Shown one piece after another: positions 12,451 through 24,046 of a stretch of DNA of 60,000 bases (positions within the stretch are counted from its first letter, which is position 1; each line of letters opens with the position of its first letter). The notes under the pieces are model-generated. The model was given only the letters and a program-made list of their open reading frames with translations. It did no database searches and was not told where the DNA came from. Source of the DNA: Cryptomeria japonica (Eukaryota; Streptophyta; Pinopsida; Cupressales; Cupressaceae); contig NC_081413.1 of assembly GCF_030272615.1 (NCBI RefSeq), positions 563,706,010 to 563,766,009 on the forward strand. Reading direction: 5' to 3'. The translations under genes and the position numbers were made by a program.

Positions 12451-13533
12451 TTATTGCTCTAAATGAGCTTCTCCATCTTCTTCTCCAATATCACTTTCAT
12501 CATCCTGCTTTTCTCTATGATTCTCTTCCATGGCCATGAACAAGATCTTGTCACTAAGAGATCCTTCATCACTTTCATCAGATGATTCACTTTCCTTCTT
12601 TGAATATAAGCTCTTCTTAGATTTCCAAGTCTTCTTGTCTTTTCCTCTATACTTCTTATTGAACTTTGGCTTCCTCTCATTGCTGCTGTCATCATTGTCT
12701 TCATATGGACACTTTGCTTCAAAATGTCTAGATTTGCCATAGTTAAAACACTTGAGAGAGGTCTTCTTCTTGTTTTTGCTAAAGTCCTTCTTAGATCTTC
12801 TAGTGAACGTTGCATCTTCTGAATCAACATCATCCTCCCAACTATCACTTGAAGCTCGCTCCACTTGTTTGCCTTTCTTCAAAGTTTTGAAAACAGTCTC
12901 CCTTTTTGAAGGTTCAAGATTTGTCCTCATTTCATATGCGGTTAGTATACCATGAAGCTTGTCTACGGTCATTTGATCAAGCTCAGCCATCTCCTCAACT
13001 GTAGAAATTTTTGCATCAAATCTTAATGGTAGAGACCTTAAGATTTTTTGTATTACAACTTTATCATCAACTGATTCTCCTAAGCCTTTGAGAGAGTTGA
13101 CCACTTCATCAACCCTTAAAAAATATGCTTCAACGTTCTCATCTTCTTTCATTTTCAGACTTTCAAACTGCATTCTATGAGTTTGAAGCTTGGCCTTTTT
13201 CACTTTTTTATCTCCTTCATAAGCATTTTTCAGTTTATCCCACATAGCTTGAGCACTATCACAATGCATAACTTTCACAAACTCAGAATCAGACAATCCA
13301 CACAAGATAACATTCATTGCCTTTGCATTGCTTTCAAAAGCTCTCTTTTCATCAGCAGTAGATGGGGGATCTTGAGGAGGTGTGTAGCCAGTTGAAACAT
13401 AATTCCAGACATCAAAGCCAAGTGACATCAGGTAAGCTCGCATTCTAACACACCAAAAAGCATAGTTTGATCCATCGAATAAAGGAGCTCTATTCGTTGC
13501 TAGTCCTTTTAGAGCATTCATTTCTGCACTCAA
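12451..13533 (-). CDS. Ty1/copia Gag polyprotein, intact 360-codon frame
   Basis: Residues about 15-40 (FDGSNYAFWCVRMRAYL) are the DUF4219 signature, followed by a UBN2-type gag domain to about residue 200 and a basic/acidic linker. The zinc knuckle near residue 265 reads CFNYGKSRHFEAKC, so the second zinc-binding Cys of CX2CX4HX4C is Tyr and RNA binding is probably impaired. The Lys/Ser/Glu-rich C-terminus is usual. The start lies about 40 bp downstream of a primer-binding site. Gag forms the virus-like particle. The frame is open over its length, unlike most of the window, but no protease, integrase, RT or RNase H follows. Confidence 0.85.
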   Translation of the reverse strand: MSAEMNALKGLATNRAPLFDGSNYAFWCVRMRAYLMSLGFDVWNYVSTGYTPPQDPPSTADEKRAFESNAKAMNVILCGLSDSEFVKVMHCDSAQAMWDKLKNAYEGDKKVKKAKLQTHRMQFESLKMKEDENVEAYFLRVDEVVNSLKGLGESVDDKVVIQKILRSLPLRFDAKISTVEEMAELDQMTVDKLHGILTAYEMRTNLEPSKRETVFKTLKKGKQVERASSDSWEDDVDSEDATFTRRSKKDFSKNKKKTSLKCFNYGKSRHFEAKCPYEDNDDSSNERKPKFNKKYRGKDKKTWKSKKSLYSKKESESSDESDEGSLSDKILFMAMEENHREKQDDESDIGEEDGEAHLEQ

Positions 13534-13570
13534 ACAGAAACAACCTTCAAGCTTTTAAGTTTTTGAAGAA

Positions 13571-13590
13571 GGTACCGACTTTGATACCAA
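13571..13590 (-). promoter_or_regulatory. Primer-binding site, initiator-tRNA-Met type, of the copia element
   Basis: The minus strand reads TTGGTATCAAAGTCGGTACC, close to the TGGTATCAGAGC site used with initiator tRNA-Met. It lies between the LTR end and gag. Confidence 0.75.
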
Positions 13591-13591
13591 T

Positions 13592-14140
13592 TGAGAATCT
13601 CAAAGAAATCACTGAGGGGGGGGGGGGGTGAATCAGTGATTTAAACTTTTCTATTCAACAAATTTCTTAGGAATTTTTAGCTAACAGAGATAGAAAGCAA
13701 ACACAAAGAAGACAACAACACATAATTTTTTTTTTCGTGGAAAACCCTTTCGGGTTAAAAACCACGTCACAAAATTTTCAATCTCAAGAATGGGCACCAA
13801 CCCAGATTACAAAGTACATAACAGACAAGGAGACCACCAACTGAGATCTATGAAGGCTTAATCCCCCAGATGAAAGAGCACCAACTCTTCTCAAATCCAA
13901 AATGAGATTCAGAAATATAGTATGTAGAACTTTTAAAACTCCTCTAGTATGCTTTATAGAGTCAAAACATGAAGATCATCAGCAGTACACTTGAACTACT
14001 ATATTCATTTATATCAGATTGTGCACATTCTTCTGAAATTCAAAATTCATTCCCAGAAGTCTATCACATATATTAAATTGCAGGACCCAAAACCTTAAGA
14101 AAAGGTTTCACATCCCTTTCTTAACTTCACCTCAGCACCA
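13592..14140 (-). mobile_element. 5' LTR of the copia element (upstream limit uncertain)
   Basis: On the minus strand the U5 end reads CTGATTCA then a run of 13 C then TCAGTGATT before the primer-binding site; a copia-type LTR at 59499-59559 has the same design. Upstream is the block TGGTTTTTAACCCGAAAGGG (about 13768-13740), common near the polyadenylation region of plant copia LTRs. The 5' limit is unclear. A GCAGGACCCAAAA word occurs at about 14083 and 14145 at the border with element I. Confidence 0.6.
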
Positions 14141-15528
14141 ATTGCAGGACCCAAAAATTTGGCCGAGTCTGGAATTCTTTCCTAAAATGGCAAAGGCATG
14201 AAAATCTATTCTAAGGTAGGGAAGAATTCATCCTTCACTCAAAATTCCTCCTCTACCCCAAAATGGTGTTCAAGACCGGAAGGTGGGTGCATTTCACCTA
14301 GCATGGAGGATTTTCCAAAATCCTCAAAATTCCTCCACCTCAAATTGGCGCCCAAGGACAGAGGGGGCGCAAAACCAAGGTCAAGGAGGAATGTTCAACT
14401 TTCAAAAAATTCCTTCCTCATAGGCAAAATGCGCTCAAGGAGGACTCCAGGGTGCCAAAACCATGTTAAGGAGGAATTTTCCTCTCCAAGGAAATTCCTT
14501 CACCCCCTAAAAAATGCGCCCAAGTTAGCCTCCAGGGTGCAAAAACCAAGTCAAGGAAGATTCTTCCTTGGGGAAGAAATTCCTCCACCTCCAAATTGCG
14601 CTCAAGAATAGTGTATGGGCGCCAAAATCAAGTGAATGAGTTTTCCTCTTCAAGAAAATTTCTCCACTAGCCCAAAAATGTGCCCAAGGTTGGAAAGAGA
14701 GCACAAAAACCCAATCAAGGAGGAATTTTTATCCTTGGTGAAATTCCTTCCTCGAGGCCAAAATGCGCCCAAGTTGGCAGAACTCCAGAACAAGAAAAAT
14801 TGGCTAGGTGTTGAAGGTTTCTCTCCTTTGGACTCCAGATAGGACGAATTCATTGGACATGGAAAAAGTGGTTGAATATCAAAAAACTCTCCCTTCAGCA
14901 CAGAGTACACACGAACATAGGAAAAATTCCTTCAAGGCAAAATTCCACCAGGAAGAATTTTCTCTCTCCAAGATTAACAAGCGTTCATGAATTCTTTAAA
15001 ATGGAAAAGATTATTAAAGTTCCTCCAAGGCAAGAGAATCTTCCAAAATCTTCCTTTTACGCCTAGGATAGAAAGAATCATGTAAAGGATGAGTTTGCGA
15101 CATGCAAAGTGAATATTTCGTATTAATGAAGCACAACTTGGAGAATCATAGAAGTTCCTATTTTTGAACTCAAATATGACGCGGGGTCCACTAGAATGGA
15201 GTGTTGTCTAAGGAAACATGACGCATGATTGAAGTGAATTAATGCAATTGCCAAATTTATCCCCTAGCCAACTTTTAGCAACTTAGTGGATGACTTCTAT
15301 TTAAGAAAAGATTTATAATTCATTCTTCACAACAATTTTTAAAGGAATTGGAAGCAAGAGTGAAGTGAAGAAAGTTAGAGCGAAGTTTTTTATAATTTTC
15401 GAAAGGACCTTATTTTGGAGGTTTTTATTTATTCCAAGTCTGGAATTGTCAGGCTGGAATTCCCTCCTCGATGGATTTCTAGAATTCTTTTGTCATGAAT
15501 TTAATGTTAATTATTTTATTTTGCAGGA
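14141..15528 (+). mobile_element. Leader of element I (5' end truncated)
   Basis: The opening block (AATTTGGCCGAGTCTGGAA at about 14157) matches H near 30220-30165 on the minus strand, about 170-230 bp inside H, so I has lost its terminal hairpin. The tandem array follows, then AT-rich leader, then TTATTTTATTTTGCAG immediately before the ORF, an acceptor-like signal. No primer-binding site is seen. Confidence 0.6.
14265..14800 (+). repeat. 83-bp tandem repeat, seven copies
   Basis: The anchor GYGYYCAAG starts at 14265, 14348, 14431, 14516, 14598, 14680 and 14765, giving periods of 83, 83, 85, 82, 82 and 85. Within units GCGCCC or GCGCTC faces GGGTGC, GGGCGC or similar about 20 bp later, so many can fold into short hairpins. 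Indels are not multiples of three, so open frames across the array are probably not genes. Confidence 0.9.
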
Positions 15529-18500
15529 ATGGCGGAATCCAGCAAGGCAACAAATACCTCTTAGCAAGCACAAATCAAGAATGAACAAAGAGGATTTCTC
15601 TCATAAACAAAATTTATTTCAAAATGGAGAGAAGTTAGCGACACCAACTTGGGAGCTTTCAAGTTAGGACAATTTAGAAAGAGAGTATTTGGAACAGATG
15701 GACATCCTCCATCACCCATTGCCAATAAAATATTTAAAAGTGGAATTGTAGCAACTACCGGCTTCCCTCTTGCCATCCAGTGCCTGAAGCTGATTATGGA
15801 ATGTGCGAAGCATTACAAAGCTGAACGAAGAGCAATTCTGGCACTTGATGGCAAACTCTTGGCCAATCTTACAGTTGAATCAGTTGGAGAGACTTTTGGA
15901 AGTCCTGCATTCAAGTCCATGACATATAAGACCAAGGAAAGAGCAACGTTGATCTATGATTTTGGCTTTGAGAGATGCACTGGAATCATCAATAAGGTGT
16001 GGATGCAGAAGCCGAAGCCTCACATTTCAAAGTGGCTCAAGCAGATCACCAACATGGATTTCAAACAAGAATACGTCGATCTTGTGCTAATGATGAGCCG
16101 GGTCATGGGATGTCCTCAAGCTTACATATTTGAATCTTGGTTGTTTTAATTCGTTGGCGAAGTAATGGAAGACATAAAGGTGGTAGACTAGGCAAGAATA
16201 ATTAGCCACAACTTGGACGAGTAGCCGAGGAATTTAAAGCAATCTCAATCTTTCTACACGGGCTCGTATGTTGTTTGCTTGTTGGTGAGAATGGGCAAAT
16301 TCAGCAGGCTACTAGGCAAAGAACCCATGGGATGTAGACTAGGACAGCTAAAGGTTCATGAGCGCTATCCACAATTGCACTTATATGATCCTACTTCTTT
16401 CAAGAATGCAAGCGACACCTTCACTATGCACATGACCAAATCTTTGTAAGGAGGATTGCACACAAGGTTGTTGCAGGAGGCAAGGAAGTTAGTTAAGAAC
16501 TATGGAGCCTGATACATCCAATTTCCAAAATTTACTTATATCTAGGTCCAAGGATTTTCTGCCCAGCCATATAAACTTCCAAGATATCCAATGGACAAGA
16601 TGGTGTTATTAGAGGTTACTAGATAGTTGATCGCCTATGACAAAGTTTAGAAGAAGAAGTTGGGGCTTCAATTTCCAATCATAGTGGGAGATTATGAGGA
16701 AATGTGTATTAGCAGCAACAAAAAAGTCAGTGGATGAATTAATATTTATCACTAAGCACCTCATACCTCAAGGGCATTCTTTGATCCGTATGATAAAATT
16801 AGGATGGTTGCTGGCGTACGGCACAAACATAAGTTTCAACTGGAAGATTATTGGGCCAACGCCAAGGATGACTTTGAAGTCAGAAGAAGGATGTTTTCCA
16901 GATTGCCTCTTAGGCTAATAAGAATGTGTTAAGTTATACAAGTGTCGGATCAAATTGAAGAGGGTGAAAATACTATTAAGCCGAAGTATGAAAAGGAGAA
17001 GGATAAGCCTATTCAGGTGCCAAATTGGTCAGAACTAGAAGTTGATGATTTAGATGTTCTAAGTAGGCTAGTTTTGAAGTTCACTAGGCATTGGGTTGAA
17101 TGGCACATCGCAAAGTTGAAAGCAAAGAATACCTGCCTAACATGCAATCTGATGGGTGACTTGGAATCCCATGAGGAGGAAGAGGAAATTCCATAGGAAA
17201 GAGTAGAACGCGAGAAGGAGAAAAGTGTTCTTGGGAATTCACATGCAAGGAAGAGAAAGGAAGTTCAACAGGAAGAACCATAGCAAAAGGGGCCAAGGAT
17301 AGAAGAAGCGCAGTCACCTGTTAGCTTTTCCAGCATGCATGAAGTTGAAATGTTCACAGAAGAAGTCATAGAAAATCAGCCGCAGGAGGATGATCACGAC
17401 GTTTCATAGGCACGGGATATTCTTAGTGCCAGCGGCTCTTAGAGACCTGTCCAACAGAAGAGTTAAAGACATGAACTTCCTCTGAATCCAAAACAACGGG
17501 TTCAAGATTGTTTCAAGGAAACAAACCATGGAGACTTAGGAACTTTTGAGGAAGCTTCATAGGAATAGGTTCAGTTGGGAATACAGGATCAACAAGCAGC
17601 CGCTCCAGATTGGTTGAAGGAAAGAATGAGGAAAGAGCCAGAGAAAGAGATGGATCCTGCGTTGGAACTTGAAGAACTTCTGAACAAGATACACAAGCCA
17701 GCAGAGAAGAAGGCGACAAAGAAATTCTCCACTGTTACAAGGGATGAATTAGGATCTAGGACGTTACTCCTAGTTGTGCCCAGAGTCGACAATGATAGGA
17801 ATGAGATTACTCCTGATGAGTATATTATATTACAACAGTCAACCTAGGGCGTGCCTCCAAGGCACAAGTGGTAGAAGATTTTGATGAGTCTTCCTCAGCG
17901 TTGAAGGAGCAGATGAAGAGAGTGGAAAAGAAAAACAAGAAGTTGAAGAGCGAAAACAAAGCCTTGTATGGATATGTGCGACGCTTGATGCGTCCATTCA
18001 GAGAGGAAGATCACACTTTTGTTCCTCCCTCTTCTCCTCTGAAGGAATCCGTGGATGGGATTGAAGAAATGAGGAAAATGGCTCAGTGCTCTAAGGAATG
18101 GGTAGAGGACGTCTTCACTTTAGCTTGTAAATTATTGAAGACTTGGCTCACTTCTATTGGAGAATCCTGGCTATCCTGAGCAGGCTAGAGAGTGTGGACA
18201 ATTCATGGGAGAATGTGCACATTCATCAAGACTTGACAATTCCACGCCTTGAAGCACTAATGGAGACTTCCAGACAAACATTGATTGATGGGAAAGTCAT
18301 CAAGGAAAACGAGGCATATGATTTCCCTCGATGGTTTTATGCAGTAAGCACTAGAAAGGAATTCTTTGAGAGGTCCAAAAAGGAGTCAACATTATTGAGG
18401 GCATCAACCAAAAATGTTCAAGAAGAAATCCTCAATGCAATAGAGGCATTGTTTGCAAGAAGGTTGATTGATGAAGAATTGACAGTAGACAACCTAAAGG

Positions 18501-18787
18501 ATAGGTTGCATGAATTCTACTTCATGGAATCCTTCTTGAAGGAACACTTGGAAAATGTTTACTTGTTCTCCAACACAATGCACAAGACTCAAGAAGTTGT
18601 GCCAAGATGGGAGAAGTTTTAATCCAAGTGTGAAAAGGATACTTCCATGCTGGAAGTCAAATTAGAGATTGTGCCAAGTGTTTCCTTAGAAGAGCTGGAA
18701 GCCATCGTGACTAGATTCGTCACGTTCGTCATCCATGAAAGAGATAACGGTCTTCCTATTTTGGATAAGTATCTATTAAATGCATGA
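15529..18787 (+). pseudogene. Decayed ~1,080-codon ORF of element I, homologue of the D ORF
   Basis: I cannot assign a function. The best-preserved part (15649-16149) is open for 167 codons. Conserved blocks shared with D include DTNLG, FRKR.., YKTKE, RVMG.PQ, ARIIS.NLDE, DYWAN, WSELE, a basic-acidic middle with PDWLKER at about 17605, a coiled coil at 17868-18010, TLIDGKVI at 18278 and a C-terminal LEAIVTRF block at about 18700. The ATG at 15529 (MAESS) lies 2 nt after TTTTGCAG; H has MATPSS in the same position. Frames change near 17850 and 18150, and about 20 in-frame stops occur, mostly TAG. D lacks about 45 codons after PDWLKER. No polymerase or integrase motif is visible, so it is either a structural protein of an unusual retroelement or an old captured gene. 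Confidence 0.7.
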
Positions 18788-19848
18788 TGGCGTGATGGGT
18801 CATTTATGACATGGTGAATGCTTTGACCAAGTGATGGGTTATTTATTGCATGGTGGACGTCATATTTAGGAGTTTGTGGGCATTTAATGCTAAGTGGGCG
18901 AGATTCTTCATTTATGAGCATGCCCACTACTTGGCGCTATTTTTAGTCTTTCTTGGTCAAATCCTAATTAGGGTTTTACATGGGTGAGTCTTAGCCATTG
19001 ATTTGAATATAATCTAGGCCATTCATTTTATTTTTGGGGCCAATAAAAGGGGTTCATGCCTTCATTTGTAAAGGGAGGGGGAATTGTATGAGATTGTTGC
19101 TATAAGTTATTGAGATAATAAGAGTGATACATTGGATTTTGGTGTTCACTTATGTTATTTTGACGCTTGCATGGTTTCATCTTCCTCACTTAGATTAGAA
19201 TTTTATTTTCCAAGCAATTAGAAGAATGAAATAGATAGCATTACTTTATGGTGAGATCATTCGCTTATACCTTTTGCAGATAGATGATTTCTATTCGCAG
19301 TGCAAGGTTGGATTGAGCTTTTATGTGTGTTCCAACTTGGATTGTCGAATGAGCGTTGTTCTTTGATGGTGTTCATAAATGATTTAAATTCTTACAAGTA
19401 CAACCTTGGAAGATTGCACCCTCTTTGTGTAGTTATCTGAAAGTGGTGAAGCAAAGTGTGGTCGATCTTGCCTAAGCCTTTGTTGTCTGTTGAATTCCTA
19501 GGTTTAGATTAGAATCTCCTTAAACCCTTTCCTATTTACTTTTTGCATTATTCATTGAGAAAAGTTAAAAAAAAGAGTTATCTATTACTAAATCATTCAC
19601 AAGCCCTCCGTGAAGTTTCAAATTTGTTTGTCTTCTTTGCTGTACGTAAGTCCCCTTGGATTACCAACAAAACATCAAGCCAAACGAGCCTATATCCATC
19701 ATAAAGTCGCAAGTACGCAGTTGGAACCTTGGAATCATTGTATGATCTTCCACAATCTTAGCATACATGGGATTTTGATCAAGAGAGGATAGAGTGACCG
19801 TTGGGAATTGTATTTTGTGTTGGTGTGGTCATAAAACACTCGTTAACA
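18788..19848 (+). mobile_element. 3' region of element I, ending CGTTAACA
   Basis: Matches H on the minus strand: CCTAATTAGGGTTTT near 18963, CTTAGCCATTGAT near 18990, TTTGTAAAGGG near 19066, GTAAGTCCCCTTG near 19647, CAAGAGAGGATA near 19780 and the terminal CTCGTTAACA (H: CACGTCAACA). It then abuts an LTR fragment. No ORF of note. The opposite end is truncated, so the TSD cannot be tested. Confidence 0.6.
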
Positions 19849-20879
19849 AGTTCGCCCAAAGCCATTTCTACACTAAGCCCAAGAGTGGATGTCTACCACA
19901 GCCTTCTTGCTTGCTTAGTGGCTTGTACTTGCTTTCCCCATCAATGTCTCATTTACCTAACGACAAGTGCCATCTTGCGGAGTTGGGCGGAGGTCATAAG
20001 TGGGTTCCTCGACTTTTCTACTACGTAAGTGCCCTCTGGTCCTAGGAGCCATCATGGTTAACTCTAGAACAACCTACTTACTTAGCCCTTTTAACCCCTT
20101 TTGCTTACACCTCAGGCCCTTCTAACAAGGTGGATATCAGACAATCAAGCACACCTTATATTCTACTATGTGAACATGTACTTAAGCACTCTCTATTATG
20201 CATAAGTAACATGTACACATGTATAAGATAATGATTGACAGAAATATCATGTATACCATCAAATATAGGTTTGGTAATAATAATTTGAGATTGCTAGAAA
20301 TCAGCTGTGATGAATTGGAATGGTCTCTTTCTTGATTGCTCCTCTCTATCTTATGGGAAATAATTCTTCTTGCTGATCGATGCTTGATATCTTATGTATA
20401 TGATTCCTTGTTCTGTTCGATCTGATTGTGTTTTCTTGTGATTCGATGCTGCTGATGAGATTGTTGTCTTAGCAGATCTTCTTACGTGGATGTAGTTTGC
20501 AGAGATATTATCATACTATATACTGAGTTGGCTCGTTAATGTTTGAATGTGATGTATCTTCTTCCTTCCCCCTTTTGGACCACTAGCTTTCATTCTTTAT
20601 ATCTCTCCTCTGAATGGCATAGGGTAATGATCGCTCCTTAAGGATACAACCATTGGATGTAGAGGTCTCTCTGTTTTTTTGGTGATGCCTCCTCATAACT
20701 GCACCTTTCCCTACTTGGATTAAATTTTTTATTCTCTTAACAAGTTATTTTCTTTTTGCCAACCGATTTGGGAATGATCTTAATAATATAATTAATATGA
20801 TCTTTATATGATGTGATTGGGGCAAGACACATGATTCTGAAATTGTTAAGTCTTACATTCATAAGACAATTTCATATCA
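19849..20879 (-). mobile_element. LTR fragment related to 9225-10792, both ends missing
   Basis: About 1 kb aligns with 9488-10780, with one internal deletion near 20455 (10077-10405 of the other copy has no counterpart). It lacks the terminal about 27 bp at the right and is fused at 20880 to RNase H coding sequence of element E. On the left it meets element I. Confidence 0.65.
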
Positions 20880-22228
20880 TGGTTCGCTTGAGAATGAGTC
20901 CGTAGCATATTCTATGAGTATAGATGTTCTCCATTTTGTGGATATTGTTGTCATTGAATTGAGGTGGGGTCTCTGTGACAAGGCATCAACCACAATGTTG
21001 TTTTTGCCCTTCATGTATTCAATGTCGAAGTCATATAACTTGCAACTTACCCACTTTTGCTGTCTATCATTTAAGTCTCTTTGGTTTAGATAAAATCTTA
21101 GACTATTGTGGTTGGTTTTCATGATTAATCTTCCGCAAATCAAGTATTGTCTAGACTTTGCAAGGCCATGCATAATATCTAGCATCTCCTTGTCGTAAAC
21201 TGAGTATGTTCTTTCTATGTCCTTACGTTTCCTACTTTCAAAGGCTATGGGATGTTTATTTTGCATTAATACTGCCCCAATCCCTTCTCCTAAAGCATCA
21301 CAATATAACTCAAAGAGTGAGGAGAAATTGGGTATTACTAACATGGTGCAAGAACTCATGACTTCCTTAAGTTTTTCAAAGGCTAGTTGTGCTCCTTCAT
21401 TCCAAGTAAATGCTCTTTTTTTAGTTAGAGCGGTGAGTGGTGTAGTTAGCTTTGAGAATTCTCTTACAAACCTTCGGTAATAGTTGTAGAGCCCCAAGAA
21501 TCCTCCGAGGTGTGTTAGAGTCTTGTGTTTTGGCCAATTTTTAATAGCTTGAATCTTTTCTTCATCCACCTCCACTACTTGCGCACTAATTTTGTGCCCT
21601 AAGTATTAAGATTTCTTCCATACCAAACTCGCATTTGGATAATTTGGCGAATAAGGAATTTCACTCAAGTATCTTGAGCACTTCTCTGCATGTTTTAGCT
21701 GTTCCTCCTAGGTTTTACTGTAGATCAGAATGTCATCGAAGAAAACCAGTAAGAACTTTCTTAGTTGTCCTCTGAAGATGTGGTTCATGCAAGATTGGAA
21801 AGTGGCTGGTGCATTGGCTAGCCCAAATGGTAGGACAAGAAACTCGAAATGCCCATAGTGGCACCTAAAGGCTGTTTTTGGTATGTCCTCCTCCCTTAGT
21901 TTGATTTGGTGATAACCCAATCTTAGGTCAATTTTTGAAAAGTAGACTGCTCCATGAAGTTCATCAATAAGCTCATCAACTTGGGAAATGCTGTATCTAT
22001 TCTTTACTGATTTTATATAATGCCCTATAATCGATGACCATCCTTATTGTGCCATCTTTTTTCATAGAAAGTACAATGGATGAGGCAAATGGATTGGAAC
22101 TTTTGGATACGCCCCATCTCTAACAATTCCTTTATGGTTTTTTCAATTTCTTCCTTATATTTGTGAGGGTGGTGGTTACAACTGGTTTTGACCCTTTCTC
22201 TAGTTCAATGGAGTGTTCAAAGCCTCTT
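20880..22228 (-). pseudogene. Ty3/gypsy reverse transcriptase-RNase H of element E
   Basis: The minus strand encodes the RT block QIKLREED...[26 protein letters not shown] and the catalytic FFDD (21732-21743), then the RT connection and RNase H (YCDALGEGIGAVL, YSVYDKEML, VVDALSQR). The RNase H motif usually TDH reads TNH, losing one acidic residue. Frames break near 21580-21700 and 21920-22200. Integrase and the 3' end are missing because the sequence joins an LTR fragment at 20880. The upstream coding part continues at 30453 on the far side of element G: the pre-RT linker stops at PPGLPP there and HSIELEKGS resumes here. Order protease, RT, RNase H and FFDD place E in Ty3/gypsy, probably the chromovirus branch. 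Confidence 0.85.
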
Positions 22229-22233
22229 TTAGG
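22229..22233. repeat. Target-site duplication of element G (TTAGG, left copy)
   Basis: TTAGG is repeated at 30448-30452. Removing one copy and everything between them restores continuous gypsy linker-to-RT coding sequence. Confidence 0.8.
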
Positions 22234-22394
22234 TGCTATGGTAAATGGATGCATTAATCAAAGGAGAAGAAGGCTTCTCAAATTGATTTACAAGGACGGT
22301 GTTTCTAAATGAAACAATCGTGAACTGAAGCCAAAAAAGGAAACTTCCTAAACTAACTAAGATGACCATTAAAGAAACATTACAATATTTAATA
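22234..22394 (-). repeat. 3' LTR of element G
   Basis: It matches the two pieces of the split 5' LTR almost base for base, for example CTAACTAAGATGACCATTAA at 22351 and 30404. It is preceded on the minus strand by TTAAGGGAGGA (about 22395-22405), a polypurine tract. Confidence 0.85.
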
Positions 22395-24046
22395 TCCTCC
22401 CTTAATGGTGATCGTCCTAACAACCCTACAAAAGACAATTTGTAGGTCTTTTGATCGCAAACACAAAGAAGGCTGCCCCTTCTCTTCAAAACACTCTGCT
22501 GCTACTGAGACCCTCCTTGGATCTGCAGAATGTTAATGATCAAGATAACCAGAAACCTTCCAACTTGATGTTGGGAAAAAAAAATTGTCCCTCCTTGTAG
22601 CTAGAGACACTGAGAAAAACTTCTCAAATTGAAACCAAGATTTTGAGGAAAAATTGACACACTTATGCAGATCGTTGCCCTAGCAACTCTAGGTGCGATC
22701 CAAAATAACTACAAGAAACCATGATTTTCGAAGAGAAAAATCGATCAAAACTCATAAACGATTTTTAAGGAGAAAATTGTACAAAACCCATATATTGAAA
22801 CATCAGCAAGTAGCTGGCACAAAATCCGAGACACAGATCAGCATACAAAACTTTGTTTTTGAGGAAAAACAGTAAATCCCTTGTACAAAATGATTTTGTG
22901 GAAAAAATCATACAAAACCCTAAAATAATTTTTCGGGAAAAAATTATAAACCTAGATACCCGAAATCCCATATGAACTTTGCGAATTACAATGATTTTTG
23001 AGGACAAAATAAGGCAAAACGTCGATTAATTTTTTTAAGGACATTATAAAACCCATGCAAACAATTTTTGAGGAAAATTAATAAAAACCCTCCCATGTTT
23101 TATAAAGCATTAGTAATTTTTTTACAAAATTATTAAAACTATCAGTAATTTTTTTTTTGTGGAGAAAAAATTAAAAAAAAACCAAACACTAATTTTTTTA
23201 GCAGCAAAAATTAAAAACCCTAGATCGACTAGGCACAAAATAGTAAAAACCCATGATTGTCTGCTAAAATTGTGTAAAAGAAACAGTCCGAACAAAAAAA
23301 AGTCTTCGTGTGGGAAAATATTCACTAGTCTTGTCAAAAACAGAATTCGCCTCTGTCATATCCTATCAAAAATGCTGCGAAAGGGAAAAAAGTCAGATCA
23401 CGGAAGAGAATCCGAGCAGAAAAGAATACCCTGTAGACCAAAAAACGCGCCAAAACACAGGTGCGAAAAATACAAGGGTAAAAAAATCGCTGCCATCATG
23501 AAAGACATGGGCAGAAAGATGCCGTTGTGAAATCCGTGGATCTGAAGGGCATAGACATCCACGAGTAGAGATGCCTCGAAAACACCCTCACGACGCACAC
23601 AGACAAACAGATGCCGCACGGAAAAATTGCATCTCACGAGAGGCAGAAATCACGCATAGAACAAAAACGTAGGTCGTGGAAACACCCCTGTCGCAAGCAG
23701 AAATCTGAAGGATCCTGTGTGGGTGCAAAAGCCCTTAAAACGTGACGACATAGAAAAAACGTCACGAAAAGAGACGAAATGCAAAAAATACGTCACATGC
23801 CGACTAGAAGAGATTGCTACAAAACCCTAAACAAAGCCCACGAACTTAGAAACACCCTCGAATCTGCGAACATAGAAACTGTCCCACAAGTCGGACGATG
23901 GGATTAGTAGAGAAGTAACATGGACACGAAGCAGAGATGCAAAAAAGCACAAAAATTGCAGACATTTTTTTTTCCCCATAAAATAACAATAAATTTTTTT
24001 TTGGAATAAATTCTAGGTAGTGCCTCCATGAATTTTTAAATTTTTT
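22395..24046 (-). other. Non-coding interior of element G
   Basis: From about 22690 to 23160 AAAACCC and GATTTTTGAGGAAAA-type words recur irregularly. At 23735-23800 ACGTGACG/ACGTCACG words cluster. Several minus-strand frames of 70-120 codons exist but look like nothing known and follow the base composition. No RNA gene recognised. Confidence 0.5.

Noticed and set aside
14198-14842. Plus-strand open frames of 137 and 68 codons
   Set aside because: They lie across the 83-bp tandem array, whose unit lengths vary by non-multiples of three, and match nothing.
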